Notes under the pieces: generated by a model | What the model saw: the letters and a program-made list of their open reading frames with translations, nothing else | Told to the model about the DNA's origin: nothing | Databases searched by the model: none | Part shown: one piece after another, positions 11,046-22,506 of the stretch | Layout of the letters: the number at the start of each line of letters is the position of its first letter | Position numbering within the stretch: position 1 is the first letter of the stretch | From: Plicaturopsis crispa FD-325 SS-3 | Lineage: Eukaryota > Basidiomycota > Agaricomycetes > Amylocorticiales > Amylocorticiaceae | Reading direction: 5' to 3' | Assembly: GCA_000827205.1 (NCBI GenBank) | Contig: KN832554.1 | Span: forward strand, 551,263 to 615,262 | DNA length: 64,000 bases | Translations under genes and position numbers: made by a program

Positions 11046-13396
11046 ATGTCGCGACTCCCCGCACCTGACAACCCCATCCCTGCGTCCGAGGACGCAGCGC
11101 TCGAGCCCGGAAAGCTGATAACGGACGACAAACACGATTCGGGCAGCCTCGTCTATGATGAAGGGCCCAGGACTGGCAAGAAGAACATCATGATCTCCTC
11201 CGTGAGCAAGGACGAGCCGGTCGTTACTAGAAGAGAGCTTTGGAGTTATTACAGTGAGTTCTGGGCGTTCGGTTATGCTGGAATGCGCGCGTCTATCAAG
11301 CGCCGTGCTAATCGTCCTTTTAATTAAACAGTGTACTACAACGGAGACAACGTACGTCTCAATACTATTCGACCCAATAATGTTCATGGTGCTCACAGAC
11401 CTTCACAGGGTGTAGGACCTAATGGCTACTCTATGACGCTCTTCCAGTCGCTTGCCACGGCCGCAGGTTATGACCCGGCTCTTGGCCCTGGAAGCACCTG
11501 CGGCACCGGAGGATGTGTCCTGCCATGGGGAAGCGGCACAAAAAGCATCTCTAGTGTCGTCCTCGTAGCGAACGGCCTGAGTTTCGCGGTATGTGCCGTG
11601 TCTCAAGATATCTCGCATATGGCTCAATTCGTTCCCCAGGTCATGACCTTGATCTTTACAACGATTGGATCTGCCGCCGACTACGGCACATTTGGGCGGT
11701 GGCTCCTCCTAGCCGTGACGGTGGTATGCTGGGCTGCGCAGTTTGCCAGCATGGCACTTATCTGTGCGTCCCTCAACTGCGTTGAGTCAATTTAATATTA
11801 ACAAGATTGTAGCCCCGGATCGTTGGCGCTCGGCCATGGCCCTCTATATGCTCGGATTCATCTCTTACGGTGCAACGCTCGTTTTCTACGCCGCCCTTTT
11901 CCCGCGCTTGGCACGCAACACGCCGCATGCCCGCGCGCTGCGCGAAAAGTTCGAGCAGGGGGAGATCGATGCGGATGTATACGAGGTCGAAGAAAGTCTG
12001 GAGAAGAACAGGATAAGCAACATCAGCACGGTAAGATTATTCTCGCTCTTTCATTATCGCGTTTGCTTATGTTGTGGCGGGGAAATAGATGCACAGCAAT
12101 GTGGGGTATATTGTGACGTTGTGTCTGAACCTTTCTCTCCTGCTCCCGCTGGCGACAAATGGGAGAGTCGACAACTACGTTATTGTTTTGTGCGTTCAAA
12201 ATCCCATCCATGGCAACCCCCGTTCCGATATCTGACTCTGCGAGCCTCTCTGTAGAACCAATGGTTATTGGGTCCTCACCGGCATATGGTGGTGTACGTT
12301 GCTGCATTCTTTGTGCTATGCATTGTGTATTGACAAGATACTTTGTAGTCATATTTCAGCAACCACGACCTGGACCTGCCCTTCCCAAGGGCGAGCATTA
12401 TATCACCATCGGGTGGAAGCAGGTCTGTGCTGCTCATCAATGTTCAGCCATGTACTACTACTAAACGCGTGCGTACAGATTTGGGAGGCATTCCAGCAAT
12501 ACAAGAAGCTGCCATACACCTTCATCTACCTATTCGCGTTCTTCCTTCTCGCTGATGTGGGTCGCCTCATGCATCTACTCGTCGTCCGCGTGCAGGTGTA
12601 CTGACCTGGGAACATTGGCGCAGGGGTTGAACACGACGGGAACGCTGGTGTCGATTTGCCAGAACGACAAATTTAACTTCTCGTTCCTATACAACACGTA
12701 CCTCGGGCTCGCGCAGGCCATTACATCGACGATAAGCACGCTGGGATTCTGGTACATCCAGCGGTACTGGAAGATTAGCACGAAGAAGATGGTGAGCCGA
12801 GTCCCTAGACTAATTTTGACACACGAGCTCACACGTATATTGCAGTTCGTGGTCACCAATGTAGTGACCATTTTGATACCGCTCTGGGGGATGATCGGCA
12901 TCTGGACCGAGAAATTCGGGTAGGCAGCTTCAAACTATCCCCGATGTTTTCGTCTAACGTTCTACGCGTAGCTTCCACAATGTCTGGGAATTCTGGTACG
13001 CGCTAAACTTATGAGTCTTGGAGCATTCGCATTGACCGTGACCGCAGGGCCTACAACGTCCTCTTTGGCCTCTTCCAGGCGCCGTACTACGCGTTTTCGC
13101 AGACGATGATGGCCGAGCTCACGCCGCCCGGGTTCGACAACATGTTCTTCGGGCTGTTCGGGCTGTCCAACCGCGCGTCGTCGATGGTCGGGCCGAACGT
13201 CATCCAGGCTATCATCGACCGCACAGGAAACAACTGGGAGGGTTTCCCGTTCCTATTCGCGCTGTGCACTGCTGCGTCGCTCGTTATCTGGTTCGGTGTC
13301 GATATCCAGAAAGGGCGGAGGGACGCGGTCAAGTGGGCGAAGGACCGGAGAGACGAGGGGAGCTTGACGTCTGGCGAGGATAGCAAGCAGGCGTAA
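11046..13396 (+). CDS. ATG22: Atg22-like vacuolar amino-acid effluxer (MFS fold)
   Basis: Thirteen predicted exons, 551 aa: 11046-11253, 11332-11351, 11409-11588, 11640-11763, 11813-12030, 12089-12189, 12256-12293, 12349-12422, 12479-12556, 12624-12791, 12846-12919, 12972-12995, 13048-13396. Family markers: ELWSYYMYYNGDNGVGPNGY near residue 70, IGSAADYG, FFLLADGLNTTG, APYYAFSQTMMAELTPPG and FFGLFGLSNRASSMVGP. About twelve hydrophobic segments are seen, with soluble tails (acidic at the N-terminus, charged DRRDEG at the C-terminus). Atg22 exports amino acids from the vacuole after autophagic breakdown. Exons of 20, 24 and 38 nt occur. Family membership is clear; orthology to yeast Atg22 rather than a paralogue is inferred. 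Confidence 0.88.
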
Positions 13397-14048
13397 GGCT
13401 CTGAGGTATCAGTGCATTCCACTGGTTATGTTCTTATGTTTTTGTTTATAGTATGCTTGGGACATATAGTTGAGGGTTTTCCAGACGTCCCACTCGTGAG
13501 ACTATCATCGGAACGAAGTGCAGATCTAGGCTGCTCGATATGCGCGTCCCTATCCTGCCCTGAGGTGAACAAGTGTATCCTTCGTGTCCTCGTCGTTCGC
13601 CACGTAATGCATGCGAGAAAACTTGAAAGTAGATGAAGCGTGCGCGTGCGCCGTGAAGCTTTCGGAGATTGGCACGGTGAAGGTGCCATCGTCGCTCGTT
13701 CCGAGCGCGTCGTTGTAGAAACATTCGCCACGATCGCTCCTGTTTGAGCACTGGCATGTGAGCCCTGCGTGTATCCTGCGTGTATCCTGCCAGTGTGTCT
13801 GTAAGTGACAGTTAGGGAACAAGAAATGAAAGAGAGAGAAAATGCTATAGTGCTAATAAGGATCGCGGCGTTGAAACCTTCAATCGCGTACGTAATCACA
13901 CACCCTGCTTGCATTCTCTTTCTTTACTTATAAGAATCTCGACCGAGTTCTTTCATTGTGGCACACCCTAGGACTCTTTCCCATAGCGCTATCTAGCTTG
14001 GTCTCTCTACACGACACTTGGCCGTCAGGCTGCTGCTGTAGCTTGCCG
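13397..14048. other. Intergenic spacer Atg22-like / Dicer
   Basis: 652 bp. A short doubled 11-mer (GTGTATCCTGC) occurs near 13770-13792. Nothing else stands out. Confidence 0.5.
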
Positions 14049-17000
14049 ATGTTGAAAATATGGAAGCAGGGTTGGAAAAACCAAGACTCGTCGCGTCGCG
14101 CCCAGTCCGAACAGGTCGATGACGGGTCCCCGGACACGCAGATTAGTGGAGCTAGCAGCAGCGGTTCACATCTGGACTCAGCTGCAGCGGCTCCCCAAAG
14201 TACTGTCGATGCCGCTCCGGGACCTGACATAGTTCCTGTTCAAACCGAAGAGGCTGGCGCGCGTCGCAAACGGACGTCTCCAAATGTCGCAGAAGAGCAT
14301 GCTCGGCCTGCGAAGAAACTGAAGACGGAGGAGGAGGATGTCCCCGCTCAGCGGGATACCTTGGGAAATCACTTGCCCGAGATTTTCGACGTCGACAAAT
14401 CAGTTTCGACCAATGCTGCGAGTTTTGAGCAGCAGGTACTTGACCAGGTCAAGATGGAAAACAGTAATGCATTCCTAAATATTCATCCTTGGCATTACGA
14501 GCGGCTAAGGTGCTATATAGCTATCGCGGTGCTCGGATCTTCCAGTGGTGAGTCTCATTATATGTCTATGCATATGAACGCCACACTTATGACAAAATGC
14601 CCAGCCGCCAACAAAGTGTCCATTGATTTCCTTACATGGGCTGTTGAATTAGAACGTCGTCGACCCCTGCATAAACCACGCCCTACCACTTTATTCGTCG
14701 TGGAGTGAGATTTTATGTCGCCCTGGTCTTCGTCTTTCATCATTAATCTTCTCACAAAGTGACGAAGCTTCAATTGATCCATACGCAGCCATTCTCAGCA
14801 AGGACAGCCCGCTGACGATTGGAAAGTACACCGAAATTATCCACAGAACCGGAAGCCAGCGATGGACGGACCTCTTGCACAACGATGTAGTCATAGTGTC
14901 AACCAATGTGAACAGTCTTTCTAATTTCTGCCTCCATAGCATAAGCTGACGTCGCAATCGCTAGGTGCTTTTGGAGTCTCTACTTCAACGCAGTCTTCAC
15001 ATGAGGAACGTGCACGCATTCTTGATAGCTGACGCCGACAGCATTAAAAATCAAGATTTGCACCCCATCGTACGTGTCATGAACGAATTCTACCTCGCTA
15101 CGAATCCGCGCGCCCGGCCGAAGATTCTGGTGATAGCGGCGACCCCCGCCAACCGTCGGTATTACCTTGATTCCAGCATGCTAAAGCTCGAGGGTATCTT
15201 CGATGCCAAAGTCGCCGGCATATCGGAGCAGAAGCGCGCAGAGATTCTCGCTCTGCCTGATCGCCCCATCGACGTCGTCGTAGTGTACAGCCCGCCGGTA
15301 AGGACAGCGGAAACACACCTCTTCCGCTTGCTTCATCAGCTGGACCCTACCGAGGCGATATTTCGACGCCATTTCAGGGGTGCACGATATGCTCTTGCTC
15401 AAGTCGGTTCTTGTGGATCCGATTTAGTGTGGCGCCGAGCGCTGAGGGATATCGAGGCCAGCATTCCGGCCGACTTCGACGAAGATGATGACTCCCTGCC
15501 AGAGGCTGATATGGCGCTCGGTAAGACAAAAACTCGCATTCGCGATCTTGTCAAAAACTGGGTGTTCGCCATGCCCAACCTTGACATGGGGTCACGAGGT
15601 TTCAATGTTACGCCGAAGATATTAAAACTAGTCGATATTCTGGAGGCTTGCCAGTGCTATGGTGATAGTTTTCGGGGTGTTGTATTTGGTAAGTCTCGCC
15701 ACTTTCGACTAGTATGTAATTAACCTTGTTGGACAGTTCAACGGCGCGCAGTGGCATTCGTGATCACAGATCTTCTACGAAGTAGAGACGACCGCGGCAG
15801 TTTCCTTCGTCCGTGTGCTTTGGTTGGTCACGATGCCTCCGGGGACCATCAACATCAAGTCAGTCCTTGTGTATCGCATCCCTATTACTGGCGTTGATTC
15901 ATTGTCGACATTGACAGGAAGACATCTTCAGGTGTTTTGCGAATGGAACTTACAACCTGCTAATCGCCACTAAGTTCGCGGAGGATCTTGACCTGCCCAA
16001 AGCTGCTATAGTAATTCGGTCCGTGGGCTTGAAAAGAATTGTGTGTCCCATCTTAACGGTCTTCCGTAGGTTTGACATGTTCGAGAGTCAAGTGTCCCAT
16101 GCGTACATCCGAGCCAGGACTCGGGGACGTGAAAGCCATCTTATCCATATGGTCGAGAAGGACAACGACGTTCACCGCCGTATCGTCTCGTTGATTAACC
16201 CCGACGACGAAAAAATGCAGGAATGGACCGAGAAGGTCTTCACCGATCCACGGAGTTCCGTTCCTCCTCGATCGCTGCGGGTAACTACAGACCCCTACAC
16301 CTCAGATAGCGAGGACGAAGATGATGGGGACCCTTCGCAATATATCAAGGATCCCACAACCAGTGGCCGCATCTATCCGCAGGACGCCACGACAGTAATC
16401 TACCGCTTTGCAGCGATGCACCCAGGTCCGGAGACTCCTGAGGAAGACGGTCATCTTTTCGAGTTTGAGGACTTCATCGGGGTATCCGGCGCTGCGCGCA
16501 AACACATTTGCACCGTGATTCTACCGCAAGGGAGCCCTATCGAACGAATAACGGGTCCGCCTTCATCATCCGGAGCGGAGGCTAGGCGCGCTGCTTGCTT
16601 CCAGACATGTTGGGACCTCTTTGAGCGCGGCTTCCTGAGCTACCGTCTCTTTCCGCTACCCCCCAGCGCCACAAAAATGGATGCCACACCGAAAACCTCC
16701 GCAAAGAAGGAAGGCGATGGATCTACCAATCCCCAGGACCAGAAATGGGTTGGCGCTCGGTGCTACCTGCGCAAGAAACCGGATTTCTGGGATAACGCTA
16801 TATCTGGCCTCCATCGTGCACTTTATCCTACCATCATAATGACCGATGCCGCACCGGACTCTCCTCTCCCCTATGCTCCGATACTGATGCTTTCCTGGAA
16901 ACCCTTACCGCCACTAGACAGCATAAGGCTTTTCTTCTCTGGTGTGCCTGGTCTGGTCCATTTCAGGCCGGCGGAGCCTTTCGAGGTGAATGAAGATCGT

Positions 17001-19962
17001 CTTCATGACATCTACATGTACACCATACGGCTCTGTCGCGCTATCGGGAACAAGCCGTTTGTGTGCTCCTTGGAAAACATGCCATACTTCCTCGCCCCTC
17101 TCATGTCCTCATGGCACGATGCCTCCAATGTCTCATCAGCCACTTGGGAGCTTCCCTCGGTCGCGGATCACATACCGTGGGATGCAGTAAAACTCGGTGC
17201 GGAGCACTGGGTGGTGCCGATACGGACTGACAGCGTCCAGGCCCTGACAAACGACATGGAAAACGCTGTGATCCAGGACAGAGGAGTCGAATTTACGCGG
17301 AGGTATGATGTTGTGCGCGTACGGCCTGATCTGACACCTCTCAGCAAACCAGAAGATAGCCCTGTACGTTTCTCCGCACTTCGCGCTTCATACCGGGCCG
17401 CTAATGCATGACTCTCAGCGCGAGGCAGAATATGAGAACTTGGTCGAATATTGCAAAGGCCGGCGGAAAGGCTTCGAGGGTCTCAAGGACTACGCCCAAC
17501 CCCTGATCGAGGTCTCCAAAGTCCCCGCGGTCCTAAATCGCCTGAACCCTACCTCGAGGCCAATGACTGAGTCGACCAAGTCGCCCGCCAAATGTGGGAT
17601 CCCCATTGTTGTTCGAATAATTGTCCGTCGTTGACAAACGTTGTACAGACTTGATACCCGAGTTATGCACGAAGTTCACGATCGCCGCAGAGCAAGTACC
17701 GCTAATCTTTGTAACCCTTCATAATACCTAACGAGCAATAATTGAGCAGTACCCTCCGAACGGCTCTGCTTCTACCGTCAATTACTCGGCGAATGGACGA
17801 CCTTCTCTTAGTCAAGGAGCTCAATGCCAAATTCTTTGATCACGCTATCAAGGAGAGCCACCTTCACGCCGCCATATCAGCCCCATCTGCAGGCATTGAA
17901 TTCGATTACGAGCGGCTCGAGCTCTTGGGTGATGCATTCCTGAAGTACCTCTCCTCCATCTACGTATTCGTCACAAACCCCGCACAGCACGAGGGCGCCT
18001 TGCATGTGGCGCGTCAGAAAATCATCAGCAACAAGTCCCTGCTGCAGAACGCCGGTGGCACAGGCCTTCCTGCTTTTATCCAATCGAAACCCTTCACGTT
18101 CAAGCTGTGGCAGCCTCCTGGTTTCCACATCATTCCTGCCCCTAGACCCCCACGCGCGGATGCTGTGATCAAGACCGAGGAGGACGAGGCGGCGCTGGAT
18201 GCCATGCAGGACCCTGCGTCGGCCGGTGCGACCGAGGGCGCTGCAGGCGAAGCGCTTCTCCAGGACGGGGGCTCCAATGCGGCAGCTCCTGAATCCGCGG
18301 AGACGCAGGCAAATGACGTGATGGACGTTGACAGCCTTACTATGGCCGCCGAAGCGGAAGGACTCGACGATGCACCGGCTGCAGCCTCTTCTAGCCAACC
18401 GAATGGAGAAGGGAGCGGCTCCGTGTTGTCGACGGAGCCGTCTTCCTCCTCCGCTAATTCAGGACAGCCAGCGGACTCCGGCAAACCGAAGAAGAAGCCC
18501 AAGAAAAAGAAACAGCAAGAGGACCTGAACACCCAGTGGTTAGGCGACAAGGTGCGCACGTTCGCCGGGGGTATCGTCGTAATTACAAGTTTTTAACCGT
18601 TGTAATCCTTGTGCAGGCAATCGCTGATGTGGCGGAAGCGATCATCGGGGCGGCGTACATCTCTGGCGGGCGCGAGGGCGCACTGCGGGTGGCGAAGGCG
18701 ATGAACATTCCCATCCCGCACATCGACCGTTGGTCCGACTTTGGCAGGAAAGTCCTCGCGCCCCCGCCGAATGTCACGGCAAAGCTGCGCCCAGGGTCTA
18801 TTGAGGCAGTCGAGGGGATCATCGGGCATAAATTCAACCGCCCTCATCTACTGGCACAGGCTCTGGTGAGTGATCAATGGAAACCGTGGGTACGAGGATT
18901 CTCAAATAAACATGCTAGACACATGCATCTATTCACGGCCACGAGACGACTTCGTACGAACGGCTTGAATTTATCGGCGACGCCATTTTGGATTTCAGTG
19001 GGTGTCCATTTTGTCCTAACGCACATGTTGGCTGACTCGATGGCAGTGGTGATTCGTTACATATATGATCGTGATACACAACTCTCCCCTGGTGCTTTGA
19101 CACTGCTCAAGGTATGCTGCATCAAGGGTGTTTGCCAGATTTGACTGACGGTGATTTGGAGGGTGCTATGGTGTCGAATTCTGCACTCGCGGCGGTGTGC
19201 GTGTGGTCCGGTCTGCAGGAGCACCTTCTATTCGAGTCGTTCAGCCTCGCCGCGAACATGCAGACTTACGCGGATCAGTTGAAGCTCAAGCAAGCGGAGG
19301 AGTACGCGCTCGCCGCGCGTGAGGGCCGCCCACCGGGACAATACTGGCTGGAGATCGAGCCGCCCAAAGCAATGTCGGACGTCGTGGAATCGATCATCGG
19401 CGCAATATACATCTCAGACGACTTTTCTCCTGTCGGCGCGGAATCGTTGTTCGACAAAGTGCTGAAACCATTCTACGACAAGCACATTACCCTGAAGACC
19501 CTCTCACATCACCCGACTAAAATCCTGTTCGAGCTGTTCCAGGCACATGGGTGTCAGCATTTCGAGATCGTTAAGGAGAAGGACGACGATCAAGCTACGC
19601 GGTGCGACGGTGAGTACCAACATTTCCTGTGGATATCATATTGTCTCAGGCTAACGCGAACCGTAGTGGTGGTCCATGACGTGGTGCTCTCGAGCGCTTC
19701 GGACACGACGACGACGTTTGCCGCGCGCCGTGCATCGCTATATGCATTGGATGCCCTGGAGGGGGATTCCGAATTCCTCATCCGTACTTGCGACTGTCGT
19801 TCGCACGCACAGGCGCGCAAGGCTCAGAAGAAAGGCGTTGACAAGATACTTGCAGGGTTTGGAGATGAGGATGATGAGCTCGTGGCGGTGGAGGGCTCCC
19901 TGGACGGCGGTGATAAAAGTCAAGGATCGTCTGAGAAGCCTGACATCCCAATGGTTGAATGA
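14049..19962 (+). CDS. DCL: Dicer-like ribonuclease III with degenerate helicase
   Basis: Fifteen predicted exons, 1714 aa: 14049-14547, 14605-14704, 14760-14907, 14965-15688, 15737-15858, 15918-16018, 16070-17363, 17419-17593, 17649-17691, 17750-18551, 18617-18865, 18919-18997, 19047-19111, 19162-19609, 19667-19962. Order: acidic leader; helicase-like region (~130-600) with VVIVSTNVLLESLL and YNLLIATKFAEDLDL; Dicer dimerisation domain (~685-760, DATTVIYRFAA); platform/PAZ-like stretch; RNase IIIa (YERLELLGDAF, later ADVAEAIIGA), split by a ~135-residue low-complexity insert with a Lys-rich end; RNase IIIb (YERLEFIGDAIL, SDVVESIIGA); dsRBD-like tail. Both RNase III acidic sets are present. 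Walker A is absent, the DECH box reads DADS, and motif VI is lost. It should cut dsRNA into small RNAs without ATP-driven translocation. An in-frame ATG at 13956 is an alternative start. Confidence 0.9.
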
Positions 19963-20097
19963 ATAGATGTAGTTTGCTCGTGCTTTCTTGATGCTTTCAG
20001 TTGTATTTGCGTCCGTTTTTTTTTGTTTCCGATATTCTCATTGCATGTCTACAGCATCGTCTATACAGCATCGCCAGCAACATCACTGTCAGGCTGA

Positions 20098-20499
20098 TCA
20101 TGCAGCTCCACCGGATTTCCTCCTGTGAATGACGATCAGTTAAGCCTCTGCAACATTACGAGGCCTCAACTTACAGCTGGAGGTATGCGGCAAAGAACGG
20201 AAGTCCGAAACCGGTCTGTAGCCATATCACTGTCAGTGCCAGCCTTCTATACGAGAGGATGAGAAGCGTACCGCGAGCAGAACAGTTACTTTGGCCCCAA
20301 ATTTGGCCTTCTTCTGACCTGGCCACGCAAATGGCAGATGCTAATGGGTGAACACCGGGTTAGTTTTCATGACACGGTATGCAGCTGGATTGCAGCGTAC
20401 GTGGTATTCGCCATGGCCAGACGACATGTTGCGCACGGGCGCACGAACGGCAGCCTGCTGGCGGAGGAGAACTCTGGGTGCGCGGGCGATGAGCGACAT
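20098..20499 (-). CDS. COX8: Cytochrome c oxidase subunit VIIc (Cox8)
   Basis: Predicted exons 20401-20499, 20272-20340, 20175-20215, 20098-20122 (77 aa), too fragmented to show as one open frame. The N-terminus (MSLIARAPRVLLRQQAAVRA) is a typical mitochondrial targeting peptide. The mature part reads HLPFAWPGQKKAKFGAK, then a single membrane helix (VTVLLATGFGLPFFAAYL) and a short basic tail (RKSGGAA). This is the COX7C/Cox8 subunit of complex IV in the inner mitochondrial membrane. All four exons keep phase with standard GT-AG introns. The last intron lies inside a Leu codon, after CT. It is divergent from the aldehyde dehydrogenase about 2 kb away. Confidence 0.9.
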
Positions 20500-22506
20500 G
20501 GTGGTTGTGGTGAAAGAGAGAATTGCGACGAGCGAACTCTGCGACAACGCCCTCGAAGGATTTCAGATTGCAGCCAGCGGGCGCGACTTGTGATTGGCTG
20601 GTGAGTAGGAAACCCCGTTCAGTGCCGATCCTCCCGAGAAATCCCATTGGATCCCGGCAATCCTCGCTATTGGCCCGCTCAACCTTAAGCTAACAATGAC
20701 ATGCCGATCACAGTGTTCAGACGTCCAGGGACAGCGGGGGAGAAAGACGCCACTGTATATACTGACAGAACGTAGATATAATAAAGCTGTCCCAGCTGAA
20801 CCCACCCCCGACATCACGTGTGAGATTAAGGGCCGGCCAGAGTGAATGTTCGGAGTCGGCTCGGAGTGTGCCGTTTTTGTGACGTGTATCCACCGTCGTC
20901 TCCCACCACCACCACGTCCAGCCGCGACACCAGCGCGACACCATCCCTCACACGTCCTTCGCCGTCCCTCGCGCTCCCGTCCACCCATCCTCGCCTTCCC
21001 CCCTCTGTGGCGGGAATACTGACCAGTTAGGACCCCCGCGCCTCGATTTCCACCGGAACCACCGGAAGACCCGCCCAACGACGCGCAGCGCTACCCAAAG
21101 CCGGCTCGCTGCCCTCGCGGAGAGCTGCGTGTAAAAGCGCAGTACGCCGAAGCCTACGACGGTAGGCTCACGATGGCGCACGCGACGCACTGAAGCCCCC
21201 ACCCTCGGCATGCTCGGGCGCTAACGCGACGGCCTACTGCCCGTGAACGTGGTTGCCGTATGCGCCACTAACGCGTCAGCTAGCAGGGAGGGAGGCGGTG
21301 ACGTCTATGGCTATCTGCGATAGGTGAGTTCTTTGTTGTGCTTTTCGGATATCTCGCCCCCCCTGTCGCGCTTCCCCTTCATCGTACATTCATTATTTTT
21401 CTGTACTACTTATTGTAATTGCATGTACATACGTGATAATAAACAACAAAATTAAATGTCATTTTTCATTCATCTGAGCTGTGAACAAGAAATTTCGAGC
21501 CCCGGGCCCTTGGGAAGTGTTGTGCAAGGCGGCGCCTGGTCTCGGTAAAGTTCGTCAACAGCCGGCCCTAACCTCGCACGTGATGTCGGGGGTGGGTTCA
21601 GCAAGGTAAGCTATATAATAATCAACCAAGGGTAGATATGTAGCTATGTAGGGATAATCTCCGACGGTCAAATTCATTGGAGGAAATACAGACCGGTATG
21701 ATGGGCCTACAGTAAGATCGCCGAGCGGCGAGGATGCAACAAATCTTCGTGAAGGTCGGTACAGCCGTCATCTCAGAGTTGGGCCAAAGAATAAGAGCAC
21801 GAAGAGTTTTCTTTTGGAAAGGGACGCAGTCGCAGAAGCGAACGAACACCACGCGCAGCATGTAAAATCGAATTTCGTGGACCAAAACTCAGCTATACAG
21901 TTTCTATGCCCAAGGTCCCATATGGACGACGGCCTCCGAGCATTGAAGTGAGACGCGTGTGCTCGCCAACGCCTTGGGAGAAGATACTCTGAGGACTTCA
22001 AATACAGCAAGAGAAGACATGTCAGAACGGTCTCCGCCGATACCACTTCACGTATGATAGCATAGTCGACGTCGCACCTTGATGTTATCGATGCGCGTGC
22101 GATAACACCGACACGAAGGGGACATTTATGCGCGTCCATCGGTCCATAGCCCCTTCTTCTGCGCAGATATGGCATGGAAGTAAACCCCGGAGAGTGCCTG
22201 GAGTGCAGTCAGTCCAGTCTTAATAGACGTGTTGTCGCCGGAATGTGGCACGCTAGACATGTGTGAGGCAGTCTGAGAGGCGCTAGAATAGTTTGAAGAA
22301 ATAAAGAAAACGGTGTGAACGTCAAGGAGAAAGAAAGAAAGGCAATTCGCTCGCTTAGCGGCGCTGCCACGCGTGTGCTGATAATTTGGCGACAATCTTA
22401 TCGTCTGACTTCGGCTTGTGAGTCCATGTTTCTTCAAATTCGGCTATGTCTTCGCAAGCCGTTCCCTCCATTTCCGTCCTCTCGCTCCTTGCTTTCTACC
22501 CTCACA
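20500..22506. other. 2-kb divergent intergenic region with inverted repeats
   Basis: No protein of recognisable family is encoded on either strand. The segment holds the inverted repeat pair annotated separately, and promoters for COX8 and the aldehyde dehydrogenase are expected near its two ends. Confidence 0.5.
20795..21602. mobile_element. Candidate MITE-like element with ~42-bp inverted repeats
   Basis: 20795-20837 and 21561-21602 are inverted copies. The first 26 bases (starting GCTGAACCCACCCCCGACAT and ending in CACGTG) are identical, and the remaining ~16 differ by two substitutions and one indel. They enclose about 720 bp without a transposase-like frame. A clear target-site duplication was not found, so a promoter-associated palindrome cannot be excluded. 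Confidence 0.45.

Noticed and set aside
20563-21078. 171-codon minus-strand frame overlapping the inverted repeat
   Set aside because: Low-complexity Gly/Arg composition over non-coding GC-rich DNA; no family features.
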